From Rotaria sp. Silwood1 (Eukaryota > Rotifera > Eurotatoria > Philodinida > Philodinidae), in NCBI GenBank assembly GCA_905250075.1, contig CAJNOP010000003.1, positions 3,018,833 through 3,082,832 of the forward strand: a stretch of DNA of 64,000 nucleotides, read 5' to 3'. Both the position numbers and the translations under genes were made by a program. The notes under the pieces are model-generated. The model was not told the DNA's origin and ran no database searches. It worked only from the letters and a program-made list of their open reading frames with translations. Shown here one piece after another: positions 20,542 through 33,015 of this stretch. Numbering within the stretch: position 1 is the first letter of the stretch; each line of letters begins with the position of its first letter.

Positions 20542-22518
20542 TGAATGAAAGTAGAAATTTATCTTGGTCTGTTATTAGCTGAAATGAGAAATGAGAAGAG
20601 TATGTTATTCTTTTTTATTACTCAATGCTCAAATATAGCCGTGTTTTTGAAGAACAAATGTAAAATTGCCTTGATATTTGCCAGCTAAATAAAAGGCTTT
20701 TTAATTTATGATGCAGTGAATAATGTTATCAGAATAAAAGACTTTTGTCAATATTTATTGTGGGCGATGTTGATGAAAAGTAATCATCTCATGAAATCTT
20801 GTATACGACCATTAAGTAATAAATTATATCATTCTGTAGCACTTATTCTTATTGGTTAACTCTTTGAATTTATTGTAAATATTAATGAAATATTTATATG
20901 AATAAATTTTGATTCATAATTAAAATTCAGAAGATTTCAATTCACAAGAACATTAGACGGTTAAAAAATCTCAATCAATGTATCTAAAGCTCTTATGTAT
21001 TTTCGAAAAATAAGAATGAATCAAAGTTTCATAAAAAACTAAATTTGAAATTGACGTATTAATCATCGTTTTGACAACGAAGTGTATAAATAACATAAAT
21101 AATCGACTATAGAACTTAATTCAAATAATATTATTATATAGATAATGTAAGATTTCAGATACATTTTTAGAGTATATCTAAGTAAAGTATATCAAAATTG
21201 ATTGATTGTGAATTTTATTTCATATAAAGGTTTGAAATATTCGAATTCAGATATATTTTGCTGAACTTAAGTTAGATCAGATCAATTCTAAGCCAAGTTC
21301 TTCTCACTAAAATATACTTTACTCATAAGTTGCAAAAACATTTCGTCAACTACCATGCAATTACTCGACGTTTCCTTAGTAATATTATAGAACCATATTA
21401 TGAAACTTTGAAAAGAAAAAAGAGAAAAACTTGACGTTCTTATGTTTTATTTAGTTATTCCACTGTATGTAATTAGCACATTGAATACTTGACTTTTTTT
21501 TCATTACCTAAAGTGACATCTTAATATTTCAACTATGAAATATTTTGATCTTGAAGTTTTGCAATTTTATTTTTTATTTTGAAGTGACATGTATCAGCAA
21601 GATTAAGTCCTTGGCATATTTCTCAAAGGTAATTTAATCTTAGTTCAACAAAAAGTTTCATGATCAAATGAATCGATCGTATACAGATTTGATAATTATC
21701 ATACGTGATTCGATTTGACTTATTTTGTCTAGACACATTGAAAGAAATATTTCTGTAATAACTATAAAAATATTGTCTCAAATATCATGAAAAAATTTAC
21801 TGTAGGACGAAGACATGATTTTCATTAAAAAGAAGTACTCTACAAGGTGCACTCGAATGAAAACAATTATAATTATTATTCACATATCAGTTGCTATAGA
21901 TTGAATCAATCAATGAATGATTGTAATAAAAAAAAATCAATTAAATATTTACTCATTCGAATTGATCAATAGTTCGAATATTGTATAATGACTAACTTCA
22001 CTAGTTAAAAAATAAGAAAAAAACATGACCTTGTTCAAGTATCTATTCAGTCTGATCAGTACACTAGAAAGTTTCACTTATCGATTGTTAATTTTTTTAT
22101 TCATTCATTCTTGAAATATGAAACTCAAATGATTTTTAAATCATGTAATAAATACTAATAGAAACATTGAACAATAAATTTATTTCATTCGATTTACTGT
22201 ACATTACAGATTTTTGTAAATTTATCCTTCATACAATATAATGCGACCTTCTTTTTGACAGATCATACACCTAGATTTAAACGTAAGAAAAAACAATACC
22301 AACTTGTTTATGGTCGGTATAGATTTTTTTTCTATCCACATCATCGATCATTATCTAAAGTTTTTTTTTTCTAAATGTACTCAAAAAATAAAATTAATTA
22401 ATAAATTATTTATATCAAGTTTTCATCATTAACAATAACAAAAACTACACAAATGCTCTTAAGAATTTGACATTGATTAATGTGTACAAAACACTGGCAA
22501 ACAAATTTTCTAATAACA
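20542..22518. other. intergenic, no gene seen
   Basis: About 2 kb of AT-rich sequence between the start of the B-box/propeller gene and the 3' end of the orphan acidic-tail gene. I found no splice-linked coding frame, RNA gene or inverted-repeat element. Confidence 0.45.
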
Positions 22519-23224
22519 TTAGCATTCTTCACTGTAAGCATCATAATAAATGTCATTATCATCATCATCATCTTCTTCTTCGCCATCATCAATTATATAA
22601 TTACGTTTCTTTTTCCATCTTGCTCGCACTCTACCAACAATATGACGTGTTCGAGCTTGTAATGTATAACAAGCACCATTTGATGAATAATAATAAAATA
22701 CAAAATGTGAAAAAGACCTTACAGCTTTTTCAAATGTTCGATTTGAAAATGGTTGAAGTAAAATTGTAAGTAAATGACATATTCGATGAATACAGTGTGA
22801 TAACATCATAATACGACTCATGATAAGATGAATAGCAGAAAATATTGATCGTATCATTTGTATCCATCCATAAATAACTCTTATAATTTGCATAAGTTTT
22901 TCAATAAACATAGATAATTCTCTTATTATTCTATCAATAACAATACAAAGACGAAGAATAAATGTTACAAATAAACATAATGAACGATATGTTTGATAAA
23001 AATTATTAACAAAATGTCGAATACGAGAGATTTTTTTGAACCTCTCTTCTGACGAATATAAACGATGTCTTGAATGACGTTTACTAAAAAGAAAATTAAA
23101 AAATCAATTGTAAAAACTAATTCAGAAAAATACAAAAATAATCATACGATTTCAAATGAACAAGAAGTGAATTACGATGAAATAATTTATAATGATGTTG
23201 TTTTTTAGATTTTGATACAAGCAT
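22519..23224 (-). CDS. orphan 213-aa protein with acidic C-terminal tail, two exons
   Basis: Exons 23148-23224 (MLVSKSKKQHHYKLFH...) and 22519-23083 join in phase 2 across a 64-nt intron (TC/gtatga ... tttttag/T), giving 642 nt. The N terminus is basic (SKRHSRHRLYSSEERFKK). The centre, residues about 60-135, is dense in I, L, F and M with regularly placed R/H/K (CIVIDRIIRELSMFIEKLM; IHLIMSRIMMLSHCIHRIC), suggesting amphipathic helices or weak membrane association. A basic patch (VGRVRARWKKKRN) precedes an acidic run (DDGEEEDDDDDND) and the end IYYDAYSEEC. No family is recognised. The regular composition and clean splice support a real gene, but other frames over the ATC-rich acidic segment are also open by chance. 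Confidence 0.55.
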
Positions 23225-24944
23225 ATTTTACACATGTATGTTTTTTTAAGTATCAAGGATTTGACAATGCGTACTTATATTATACAAGGCCATTTTAAAA
23301 TAAGAGAAAACATCATAGAACAGTAAGACATAGAATGAATGATTCAATATAGGTAGAATAACCTGTAGACATGAATATACGTAAAAACTTTATTTTTATT
23401 TTGCATGATGGGAGTATTACTCAGATGGAAAGAGGAAAGCGGGGGCATGCTATATGGACGAATGCGTGCACGTTTTAAGTTTTATGCTCGAAGAATATTT
23501 ATATTGAATGTATGGAATGAAATCTATTAAAACATTAAGTTGCTCGTCTCTTATCGAATCAAATAACTTATATGAGCATGTTCGTCTCTTTTTTTGAAAA
23601 ACTTTCAATCAAATGTCTAAATGTTTGATAAATAATATCCATGCAAAGAGAAGAACAAGTTTTTCGTTAGATTTTCTCTTTGATATTATTACGTTGTTAA
23701 TCACAAAATGACAGAAGAAAAAGAACGAGCGAAGCTTAAAGAAAATAGATAATTAACTAGGTAAATATGGCTGTGTATTTGTGAATCTATCAAAGCATCC
23801 GTTGATATAATATTTCTTTTGTTATGATAACAAAACTAATAACGCTCATTCAGGTAAAAAAAAGAGATACAATATATGGTGGACCATAATTATCTATACA
23901 ATAAAAATATTGAATATATCTATTTTTGTCAACAAAAATGGGCCGATTTTTATATTGATGATAGAGAATCATTCAAAGTATTTTTTTTCATGAGAGGAAT
24001 ATGAACAAAACCTGTTTTGAGCTAACACTATTGATTTCAATAAAGAAATTTCACCCTGTCTGGATTGTGGGAAAGTACCAAGTGCACTGTGAATTCTAAA
24101 AGTTATTTATAAAAAGAAAATTATTACATATTCACCATGTTCTACCGAAATAGAATAATTTTTTCTCTAATTATAGAGAAATGCTTATAGTTTAATTTGT
24201 GTTGGATAACATAATATATCCTAAGATTTTAAATTGTCATGCATATACATAATTTCTTGTAGAGCACACATTAGATCAGTTTTCCTTATAGAAGCAAATA
24301 GTAATAGCTCAAAACTATTTTTCTTCTGATTTCTTTCTTAAAAACAAAATTTCGAATGATCTTCTATCATCGAAATAAAAATCAGTTCTTTCGATTGACA
24401 CAAAATGGAGGTATTTAATTTTTTTATTTATATAACTAATTATGTCTCAGCCTGTCTAAGTTCATCTATTTAAATGAATGATAGTTGCATGGATGGAAAA
24501 AACAATTGTAAATGTATGCGTTTGCAGAGGATTTCAACTTCACAAAGAATAAGGAAAACCGTTCATTGATACATAATGATGATCACGTCGTGTTCGAGTT
24601 TATTATAAAGTCTAAGTTTAATATTTGATAGACAATTCTAGAAAATCAATTTTCATTTCGACTCTATCTTTTCATTAGTTAGTAGCAATAAAGCATCAGC
24701 TAAATGACTAAACCAAATTAGTTTGTATGATAAATATCAAACTATGAGTAACACAGTTTAAAACAAACATTTCTGGGATTAAACTTGATTTTTAATATCT
24801 AATGCATAGTATATGTATATCAACGCGCCAGTTCTGATAAAAAACAATTTATTCTTATTTTTCAAGTAGTGCAATATTCTTTTTTTTCGTTTACCTATAC
24901 GAACTGCAATTATTTACTCATACTACGATCGTATCATACTTTCT
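23225..24944. other. intergenic between divergent genes, no gene seen
   Basis: Separates the start of the orphan acidic-tail gene (minus) from the start of the 32-exon gene (plus). AT-rich, with no supported coding frame, RNA gene or repeat structure. Confidence 0.45.
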
Positions 24945-27900
24945 ATGGCAAATAAGAAACGAGCAAATGGTATTTTTGTATTGCCAATTGATTAAAAGTT
25001 TGATACTATAGTAATTGCATAGACCTGAAAACATCATTAGAACAAATACGTCATATAAATCGACTAGACGGCATTCATCAACTACCAAATAATATAGATA
25101 AGGGTTAGAATCAAAGGCTCAAAAATTATACAAAGTTTCTTGTCTTTTTTTCATTGGGTAGAATTACTTGATCAATGCTCTAATCTAATTCAAGAATTTA
25201 GTGAGCATATTTTCATTCTATCAGTTCTTGTCACTTCTCGAAATTTGTATCAGTTAAAAGTGATGAATCATTACCAAAAACTACGATAAAATCAAAAGCT
25301 AAATCACAAAAGCAACAAGGTCATAGCTAATTTTAAATCTATCGATTTATCTATACATATTCGATCGTTTGTTTAGTGTCAAAACTTAAAAAATCAAAAA
25401 TAAAAGTTACAAGTGAGATTGATTAAATTCTAAAACTACAAGCAATGAATACTATTCATTATTTAGAAATAAAACAGTCAAAATTAAATTTTATTTCTCC
25501 AAAAATCAAAACAAAAGTAAAAATATTAAAGAAATCTACTCAACCTTTTCATTATAATAATATTACATCAACTACTGGTTATTCGTGTTATCCGTCGTGA
25601 GTTGTGTATCCAATAATATTATTCACAAAAATATTTCTATAGATCATTTCCTTGTTTTCGATCATGTGGTCCAATCAATTGTCCTGAAAATAAGTTACCT
25701 ATGCCTCGAGATCTATGGTATCGTATTGTTTATTCACAAGCACTCGAACAACAACTAGGTAGAAAGCTTTTGAAAAACGTTATTCTATTTCTGTTCAAAA
25801 CATAATTTAGGAAGTGGAGAAGCATCTGTTCGTCAAAGTCGATCAGGTTTTCTTTTAATTATAAGATCTTTCTTTTTATATTATGAAATCATAATCGTAG
25901 GCACTCTTTTACAATCTTCATCAAAAAGAAAACAGAAAGAAGGTAGTTTTTGCATAAAATGAAACGAAATAAAACAATCTATTTTTAATTCTAAGATGGA
26001 TCTATAACAGATAAATCATCCTATAATAATTTACATAGTATGTCAAAGCAGTTTTCTTATTGATATTAGATATTAAAGAAATTTTCTTTCAATTAAGAAA
26101 ATAAATCTAATAGTAATAATTCACGTCAACAGCAAACAATGAATGCAGCATTTTCAACAACATCGACTAAAATTATTAAGCTAGATAGTGAGTGTAGTTT
26201 CGTGGAATTTTTCGAGAATAAAGAAAAAAGTATTTTCATAGCATCATTAACACTTGATGATCATTTATATAAATCAGGTATAGAATTTTCTTTAACAAAT
26301 TTTTAAATGGTTAGACAAGACAATTGTTTGTTAGAATTCAATCAAGACACTTCACCATTCGGTAATAAAACTTTGAATTCAAAAGTTTAAACTATAAAAT
26401 TTTTGTTTTCTATTTAGTACCATCAAATTCTTATAAACTTTTTCCAAGTATGAGATTTATGTGTTAAAGTGTCCCTTTCGAAAAAGTCAATTTTTGTCAT
26501 ATTTACCAAAATTAAGATAAATGCATGAGCAGACAGTTCGAAATCTAGTCTTTCATAAACGACATAATTTTTTATTGGGTACCTCATTTTTTCTGAAAGC
26601 TCTTTAATGATTTTTGTCATCACCTAATTGAAAAATCAGCTGCTTTCAGAAACATCAAAAAATCGTCTCTGTTTTGCATTAAGCTTTATTACTATTATAT
26701 AAAAGAGTATGTTTATAGGTAGAGCACCATTTTGTGACACATTGAACGTTTATTTCCTTAAAACGTAAGAATTAGAAAAAACAAGGATTCTATCACATAA
26801 TACACCCTGACATAATCTTTGCAAGAAAAAAGAAAATTAAGTATGTAGAATGAAGGCCTACAGAGAATCATGTATTCTCAAATGAGCTGTTGCTGACCCT
26901 TGTTTGTTAAATATCTTGCAAAAACATCATGGTATAGAGTTGAATATTTTGCCATAGCCTTTTCATCACAACTTCAACAGATTCTGAAGATATCAGATAA
27001 TTTGAATGTACACAGTTAGAGATCGACTTTTGAGGAATATAGAGGTCTTAACATACTGAATACTAAGTAATTTAATATTTAGTGGATAATCTTGAATATG
27101 TTGCTGAAATTTTACCATTACAAATAGAAAATAAACATAGTCATTCAAGTAAGTAGATATTATTAATAAACTTAAAATTATATTTTTTATTCTACCAGAT
27201 CTTACGTATCAAAAAAGTGAATCCAAAGAAAATCGTAGGACATGAACAATTAATTTCGCTATATTCTTTTTTGTTCAATATGTAGTAGAAATAAATTTAT
27301 GGAATACAAATCTAAATAAAAGAGTATCATTGACTCAGTCGGCTCATGCAGAACTTATCAATCGTCCTAGTATGATTATATTAAATAATTAAGTGTCTAT
27401 CTGCTTCTTTTTTGTATTTAGAAATTCATCGTGGTATATCGATGGATGCTAAACTTGAACGTAAAATATTTTTTGATATTATTTTAAAAACAGAAAAATC
27501 TATTACAAGGACTTCTTCCAATTCCAAGTGCTCCATCAGCATCGATGATTTTAAATAATCAATCAAACTTCAAAGAGACGAGTAGTAAATTTTTTGTGTC
27601 TATTCTTTATTAATATGAAATTGAAAAAAATCTTCTAGCTTCACCTATTCGATTTCAACAATCAAAAATATCTATCGAACAATTGACGAACAAAATAACA
27701 AAAGATAATTCTCATATTGATGCAACAATTATGTTTGAGCATCCATTAATGAATCAATTATATGAACGTATGAAAAAGTTATCTAAATTTTGAAAACTTT
27801 CCTTTTTTTTTTGTAGATTATAATCTTGACGACATTCCTCGTTTTCAATTATTCAAACAATTAAATCGTAGACTAACACATATTCATGAGACATTAAAAA

Positions 27901-30078
27901 CAATGTCGTCGAATGATATTGAAATAAAATTAAAATATAAGCATGATGGTAAAAATTAATTAAATCATAGAATATACAATTTAAATTCTATTTAAAAATA
28001 TAGCATTGACTAAAAAACGTCAAATACCTATTCAATCATTAACTAAAGATGAATGTATAGCAATGGCTGAACGTAAGAACTGATCTTACTTTATTGAAAA
28101 ACAAAAGAATACTGACATTATTTTAGTTGAACTTAACGTTTATGAATACAATAAAGGTAAAAGAAAATTCTTTCATTTTTCGAATAATAAGTTTTATTAT
28201 AAATTATCATAGCACTTGACAAATCATCATCAAAATATTTTCCTTTGAATAATAACGATCAATTAGAAAATGAACAATTGTCACCGACTCTTCCTTCTTT
28301 GCTTTCGTATGATCCTATTATACCTGTAATAAAAAATGCTATTATATCTGAAACATCGATTTCACCATCCATATCAACATTGCATGCAGGTAAATAAACA
28401 AATATTCAATAATTTACTTATTAAAAAAAAAATTAAATTTGTAAGTTCGTCCATCAGCAATCAGTCAATCAACTGCACTTCTCTCAACAACAACTCAATT
28501 TAGTGAAAAAACAGGTTCTTTTCGTTTTATTCGAATTTTCATTTTGTAATATAACTTTTGTAATTTCATAGAAAAATTTGTTTCATGGAATCATCCACTG
28601 TTATCAAATCTAATAAATAGTATATTGATTTTATTTTTGTCATATTATTTCTTATCCTTTTTGTCTTTAGTGTTTGAACCAATGACATCGTCATGGAAAG
28701 CTCAAATTCATAAACAATGTAAGTACGTTGAAAACAAGTGCATGTAATAAATATTATAAATAGTGGCTCGACGATATGAACATATTTGTACAAAAGCTAA
28801 ACAACTTAGTGAAACACAATTACAAGCACGTAAGAATTACAAATAATATTTTCAATATAGATTCATTATTTGATTTATTTACAGAGATCGATGTGAAATC
28901 TCAAGGTTAGTACTAAATATGCATATCAAAACATTTGCATTGATTTTAGCTTGAATAAATTTTGACAGACATTTTGTTTGAAAAAAGGCATAGTTATCTT
29001 CATGTCTATTGTATAAAATAGCATTAAATATTCAAAACATATTCCTATTACTTCAAAGTTTTCAAAGAATACATATGTAGATCTTTTCATCAATTTCTAA
29101 AATGCTGAACATATTCAAAATAAGTAGAAAGAAGTGAAGTTCAGATGTATACTTCACTATTTTGTCGAGTTAAATTTCATTTATTGTTAAGTTTTTATTA
29201 AAAAAAATAAAAACTTTCGCAGTGAAAAGAATAATACTATTCGAAATGGATAAGACTCCCCTAGGTTAATACATGATAAATAACTTTTAGGTCAAAACAA
29301 TGTCCACCATGTGAATTCCAATAGGTTATGAATATCCTGAAAAGAGTAGAATTCCTTAACTTATTGCTGGTGAGATACTGCATTTTATGGAATTTTTCAG
29401 ATAAGTGCTGTATTAAAAGAAAAAGTGATTTATGAATTTCGACTAAAAACTGCATAGAGACAGACCTTAACGAGGATAGTTCATATTGAAAATATCAATT
29501 CTTTTGATTTGTTGGTGTTCTGAAACCAAAGCGTCAAATCTACTAGTATAATATGAACAATTTAACAAGCAATTTTTTACTATAACTGTATGTTAGAATG
29601 GCAATAATGAAAAGACCTGCAACATTCACAGTATACCATTCTCGTACGGATCTCTCTTTTTGATCATTTAAAAAGCACCGTAAATGTGAAATATCTTCAC
29701 AGCTCAATTGGATCTGCATAGTCTCGACTAAAAATTGATCTATAGATTGGAGGATTCCGTTTTTAACTCATTAATACTCCTTTATTTACTTCTCTACTAT
29801 TGTATAGAGTCATATAATTTTTAAAGTCATCACTATGAATCTATTTTTAGCATTAGAACAAAGTAAAAAAATTCTTCAACCAAACAAAGATGAACGTTTA
29901 CGAATAGCAGAATGTAAGTAAAACGAAATTTTGACTTTTAAAACTGTTTAATATTTCTCTAGTGGAACTATGTCTCTTCGAACTAGAAAAAGGTAAATGA
30001 ATTGTTTTGTTTTTTATCTCATCAAGTTCTTTCTTTTCTTCTATCCTAGAACAAATTCAACGAAATCAAATCGATTAA
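24945..30078 (+). CDS. orphan 675-aa protein encoded by 32 mostly tiny exons
   Basis: Exons: 24945-24969, 25023-25103, 25162-25200, 25254-25319, 25377-25412, 25443-25596, 25643-25758, 25811-25846, 25901-25942, 25996-26037, 26098-26187, 26242-26277, 26335-26361, 26418-26447, 27083-27148, 27199-27234, 27286-27369, 27422-27460, 27510-27581, 27639-27767, 27817-27948, 28004-28072, 28127-28156, 28213-28389, 28446-28514, 28572-28619, 28671-28718, 28764-28829, 28885-28905, 29851-29913, 29963-29992, 30050-30078. The total is 2028 nt, open to TAA. Thirty of 31 introns are phase 1; the sixth is phase 2. Seventeen exons are 51 nt or less. The start MANKKRANDLKTSLEQ is the only ATG that opens the frame. 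The protein is mostly polar, with a basic segment (KSKAKSQKQQ), a cysteine cluster (CFRSCGPINC) followed by PRDLWYRIVYSQALEQQL, and C-terminal charged helices (ARRYEHICTKAKQLSETQ; DERLRIAELELCLFELEK). No known domain recognised; function unknown. Confidence 0.78.
29318..29500. repeat. dispersed repeat, copy B (in intron 29 of the 32-exon gene)
   Basis: Counterpart of 11575-11770. It accounts for part of the unusually long 945-nt intron 28906-29850, whereas most introns of this gene are near 50 nt. Confidence 0.45.
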
Positions 30079-30206
30079 TAGAATACAAAAGAAGTTTTTT
30101 TTTCCTTTTTTGTTTATTAATGATTTTTTTCTTGTTATTATCTTTTTTTTTTCTTGTTAACAAAAACAAGCGAAACAAAAGTTCGAAAATTTCTTTTTTT
30201 CAATGC

Positions 30207-30690
30207 TTATGATGTTGCAATAGCAGTTGATTGTTCGCCTGGTACAGTTCTAATAATATCTGAATCACCTGGATCAGTTATAGCAAGAATACCAACACGA
30301 AAATATTTGCCACAAGCTGTACCTAATTCAATATTATTGCCACTATAGTGATGTACACCAGTTTTAGCTAACATAGCATAATATTCAATTTCACTTTTTC
30401 TATTACAAAAAAAAAAACAAACAAAAATATTTATTTAAACAGTAGAAGATAAATTGAACCTAATTTGTGGTGTATTAGCTGAAACAAGAATTAATTTAGC
30501 TTGTCCATTTCGTAAAGCTTTCAATGTTTGACGATAACCAAGTACATATTTACCGGATTTCATAACAAGTTGGAGACGTTGATTAATTGTCTCAGCTTGT
30601 TTTTTCTATTAGAAAAAAAAATCAACTAGATTCTTAAAATAAATGATTCCATTTTTAACATACTCCTGCAACTTTTTTTGGTGGTGCCAT
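30207..30690 (-). CDS. RPL30: large-subunit ribosomal protein eL30
   Basis: Component of the 60S ribosomal subunit. Exons 30664-30690, 30460-30605 and 30207-30399 total 366 nt (121 aa). The protein follows eL30 closely over its full length: [73 protein letters not shown] and TDPGDSDII. Short variable extensions lie at both ends ([21 protein letters not shown]). It matches the family's usual length of about 115 aa. Its 3' end converges on the 32-exon gene, 128 bp away, and its start is 277 bp from the divergent RRM gene. Being highly expressed and conserved, it is a reliable anchor for frame and splice conventions in this genome. Confidence 0.97.
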
Positions 30691-30967
30691 TATCTAAAAT
30701 AATTAAAACACAAAAAAAATTCAAATGTATTACACAGTTCGGAATGAAAAAAAAAGAAGTGTATAATAAACAATAATCCATGCTAAATGGTAATTTCATG
30801 TCGCCATTATGATTCGATAAATGTCTCGAATAGGTTTCGACCTCCATTGATATATTCATTAATAAGCGCTACTATCGCTGTTGAGATTTCTGTCTGTTGA
30901 TCAATAACAGTTGTATGTAAATTTTTTTGTTGCTATTATTAATTTTGATAAAAAAAAAACATTTTAG
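30691..30967. promoter_or_regulatory. probable shared promoter of eL30 and the RRM/RS gene
   Basis: A 277-bp gap between divergent start codons. The plus-strand ATG at 30968 directly follows ATTTTAG, a good 3' splice site. The RRM gene may therefore have a 5' UTR intron or receive a trans-spliced leader, which is known from rotifers. No core promoter motif was identified. Confidence 0.4.
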
Positions 30968-32552
30968 ATGCGTTCGTCTCATGGACCATCGAAATTATTT
31001 GTTGGTGATATTGGTAATAATCGTAAATCTGATTTAAATCGTTTATTTAGTAAATATGGTGAAATTTTAACAATTTACATTGATGATAATAAACGTTTTG
31101 CGTTTGTGGAATTTACATCATCAAATGATGCACAACGTGCATTACGACATACAAATAATAAAACAGTGAATGGTTCTAGACTACGTGTTGAATATGCTAA
31201 ATCGGATAGAATATCACGCGATAGCCGACGTCCATTATCACGTGAACGTTCACCAGCATCAACGTTGTATAATCATTTACAGGTTTGATAATAAACAAAA
31301 AAAAAAAAATTTCACAATTGAACGATAAATCCTTGTTTTTCTTTTGTTTTAAAAAATAAAAGGTAACTGCAAATCGTTTACCACCTATGCAAGCTGTACG
31401 TCAAAGTTATTATCAATATCAACCATCTACAATGATGTCTAGTTCAACTATATCTCGTGGTCGTTCATTAACACCACCATCATATAAACAAAATGCTCGT
31501 TTATCATCGATGAATCATTTACGAACACAAGATTTCTATCCACCATATTATCCTCAGCATTCAGCTGTTTATACAGATTCAAATTATTATCGAACATACG
31601 GAGATCCATATTTAATGCAACGATTACCACCACCAGCTTTTCTTCCTCCAACATCATCACCACCACCTCCACCATCATCATCATCGCATGCCTATCGAAA
31701 TATGTATTCATCATCTGGTCTTCATCGTTATCCAACAGTAACGTCTCATAGACGAACACGACGAAGTCGTAGTCGTAGTGGACGCAGGTACGAAGTTCGT
31801 CTATTGTTGCCTCTCTCTTTTTTGTCATCGATAATAATCACGATCGATTTATACATCGTACTGCTAATTGCACTATATCACTTCTTTTCTGATGATCATT
31901 ATATTATCATCGTTTCGTCTCTCGTTGAAGAAAAATCTAATTTCGACGATCGACTAAATTTCTTTCTCTTTCAAAACAGAAACAGTTCTTCGATAAAAAA
32001 TAATGGATAATATATAAAGGTTGGTTTTGACCGATCAACTGTATATATATATATATGTTTTTTTCTTTTTATGAATAACTTATATCAAAAAATTAAATGA
32101 ATCGTGATGTTCAATTTTTTTTAGAAGTTCAACATCACGTAAAAATCGGTCTAGTCGAGAAAGAAAACGTAAACGTCGAACTTCATCATCATCATCGTCT
32201 TCTGCTCAAGAGCAACGTGAACGTGGTCCACAAACACCACCATCATCAAATCGGACTAAGAAACGGTAAGAATTTGTTTGTTTATTTGTTTTTTTTTTTG
32301 AATGATAATATTATTTTTTTATTTCAAAGATCTCGTTCAGGGTCTGATGCAATTGCTTCGACGTCGGAACAAAAATCAGCTTCATCGTCTTCTTCTGAAG
32401 ATGAAACTTCTGAAGATAAACAATCACATTCTAGAAGGTAAACTGAATAAAAAGAAGTGTTTTTTTTTTATTTAGTTTTATTTTTTTTCTTTTAAAGATT
32501 TCAAGATAATGATTCAAATCAAAAACATTCTAAAAGAAAAACAAGAGGATAA
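30968..32552 (+). CDS. RRM + arginine/serine-rich protein, SR splicing-factor-like, 347 aa
   Basis: Exons 30968-31282, 31363-31787, 32125-32265, 32330-32437 and 32498-32552 give 1044 nt ending TAA. Residues about 8-80 are one RNA recognition motif: RNP2 is KLFVGDI, RNP1 is KRFAFVEF, ending NGSRLRVEYAK. A linker rich in Y, P and S follows (YYQYQPSTMMSSS; PPPAFLPPTSSPPPPPSSSS). Then come RS-type stretches (RRTRRSRSRSGRRSSTSRK; RSSRERKRKRRTSSSSSSS) and a serine/acidic tail (SSSSEDETSEDKQSHS) ending RKTRG. Likely a nuclear pre-mRNA splicing regulator; I cannot assign an orthologue. Intron 2 (337 nt) is far longer than the others and stays open from exon 2 to a stop at 32010, so retention would give a truncated form. 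A poly(A) signal candidate (TTCAATAAAG) lies near 32898. Confidence 0.88.
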
Positions 32553-32947
32553 ATAATTTTTTTAATTAATTATATTACAATATTTGTTTATTAGTTATAT
32601 TTCTCTTTATAAATGTACGTGTGCTCTCCTTCCTTTTTGTCCTACAAAAGATTGATTGTTTGGTGGTACCAATTTCTTCTGCTTTTTTTGTATGATCTTT
32701 TTTTTTTTCTGTAATATATTGTGTGATCACGCATGTTAATTACTACAACCATCTTTGGTTGTTGTTTTTATTGCTGTTCTTGCTTAAAACAAAATGAATT
32801 GTGAACACAGGTACATACAATATCTCTCACAACATACGACTATAAATACTAAAGATGAATACAATAATTTTAAGATTTGATGTGTCATGTATAAATGTTC
32901 AATAAAGTTTTTTGATTAGTTTTCGTGTATTTAAATATATTGCAAAA

Positions 32948-33015
32948 GGTGAGAGCTATATAGTGTATTAGACACTGTACTCTGAAATAGTACAAATTCG
33001 AATTTTAATTCACTG
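32948..33015 (+). ncRNA. tRNA-Gln(CUG)-like sequence, degenerate
   Basis: The order of elements mimics a glutamine tRNA: an A-box-like TATAGTGTATTAGACACTG, an anticodon-arm-like GTACTCTGAAATAGT with CTCTGAA at the loop, and a B-box-like AAATTCGAATTTT, ending TTCACT that can pair with GGTGAG at the start using wobbles. Stems are imperfect, so it is either a dead tRNA copy or the head of a tRNA-derived SINE rather than a working tRNA. Confidence 0.35.

Noticed and set aside
22467..22769. Plus-strand frames rich in His and Ile over the orphan acidic-tail gene
   Set aside because: They are complements of the aspartate/glutamate codon run and lack splice or homology support.
31448..31828. 126-codon minus-strand frame opposite the RRM gene
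   Set aside because: It is antisense to a well-supported exon whose serine/proline repeats leave the opposite strand open; the M/V/D-rich translation is typical of such shadows.
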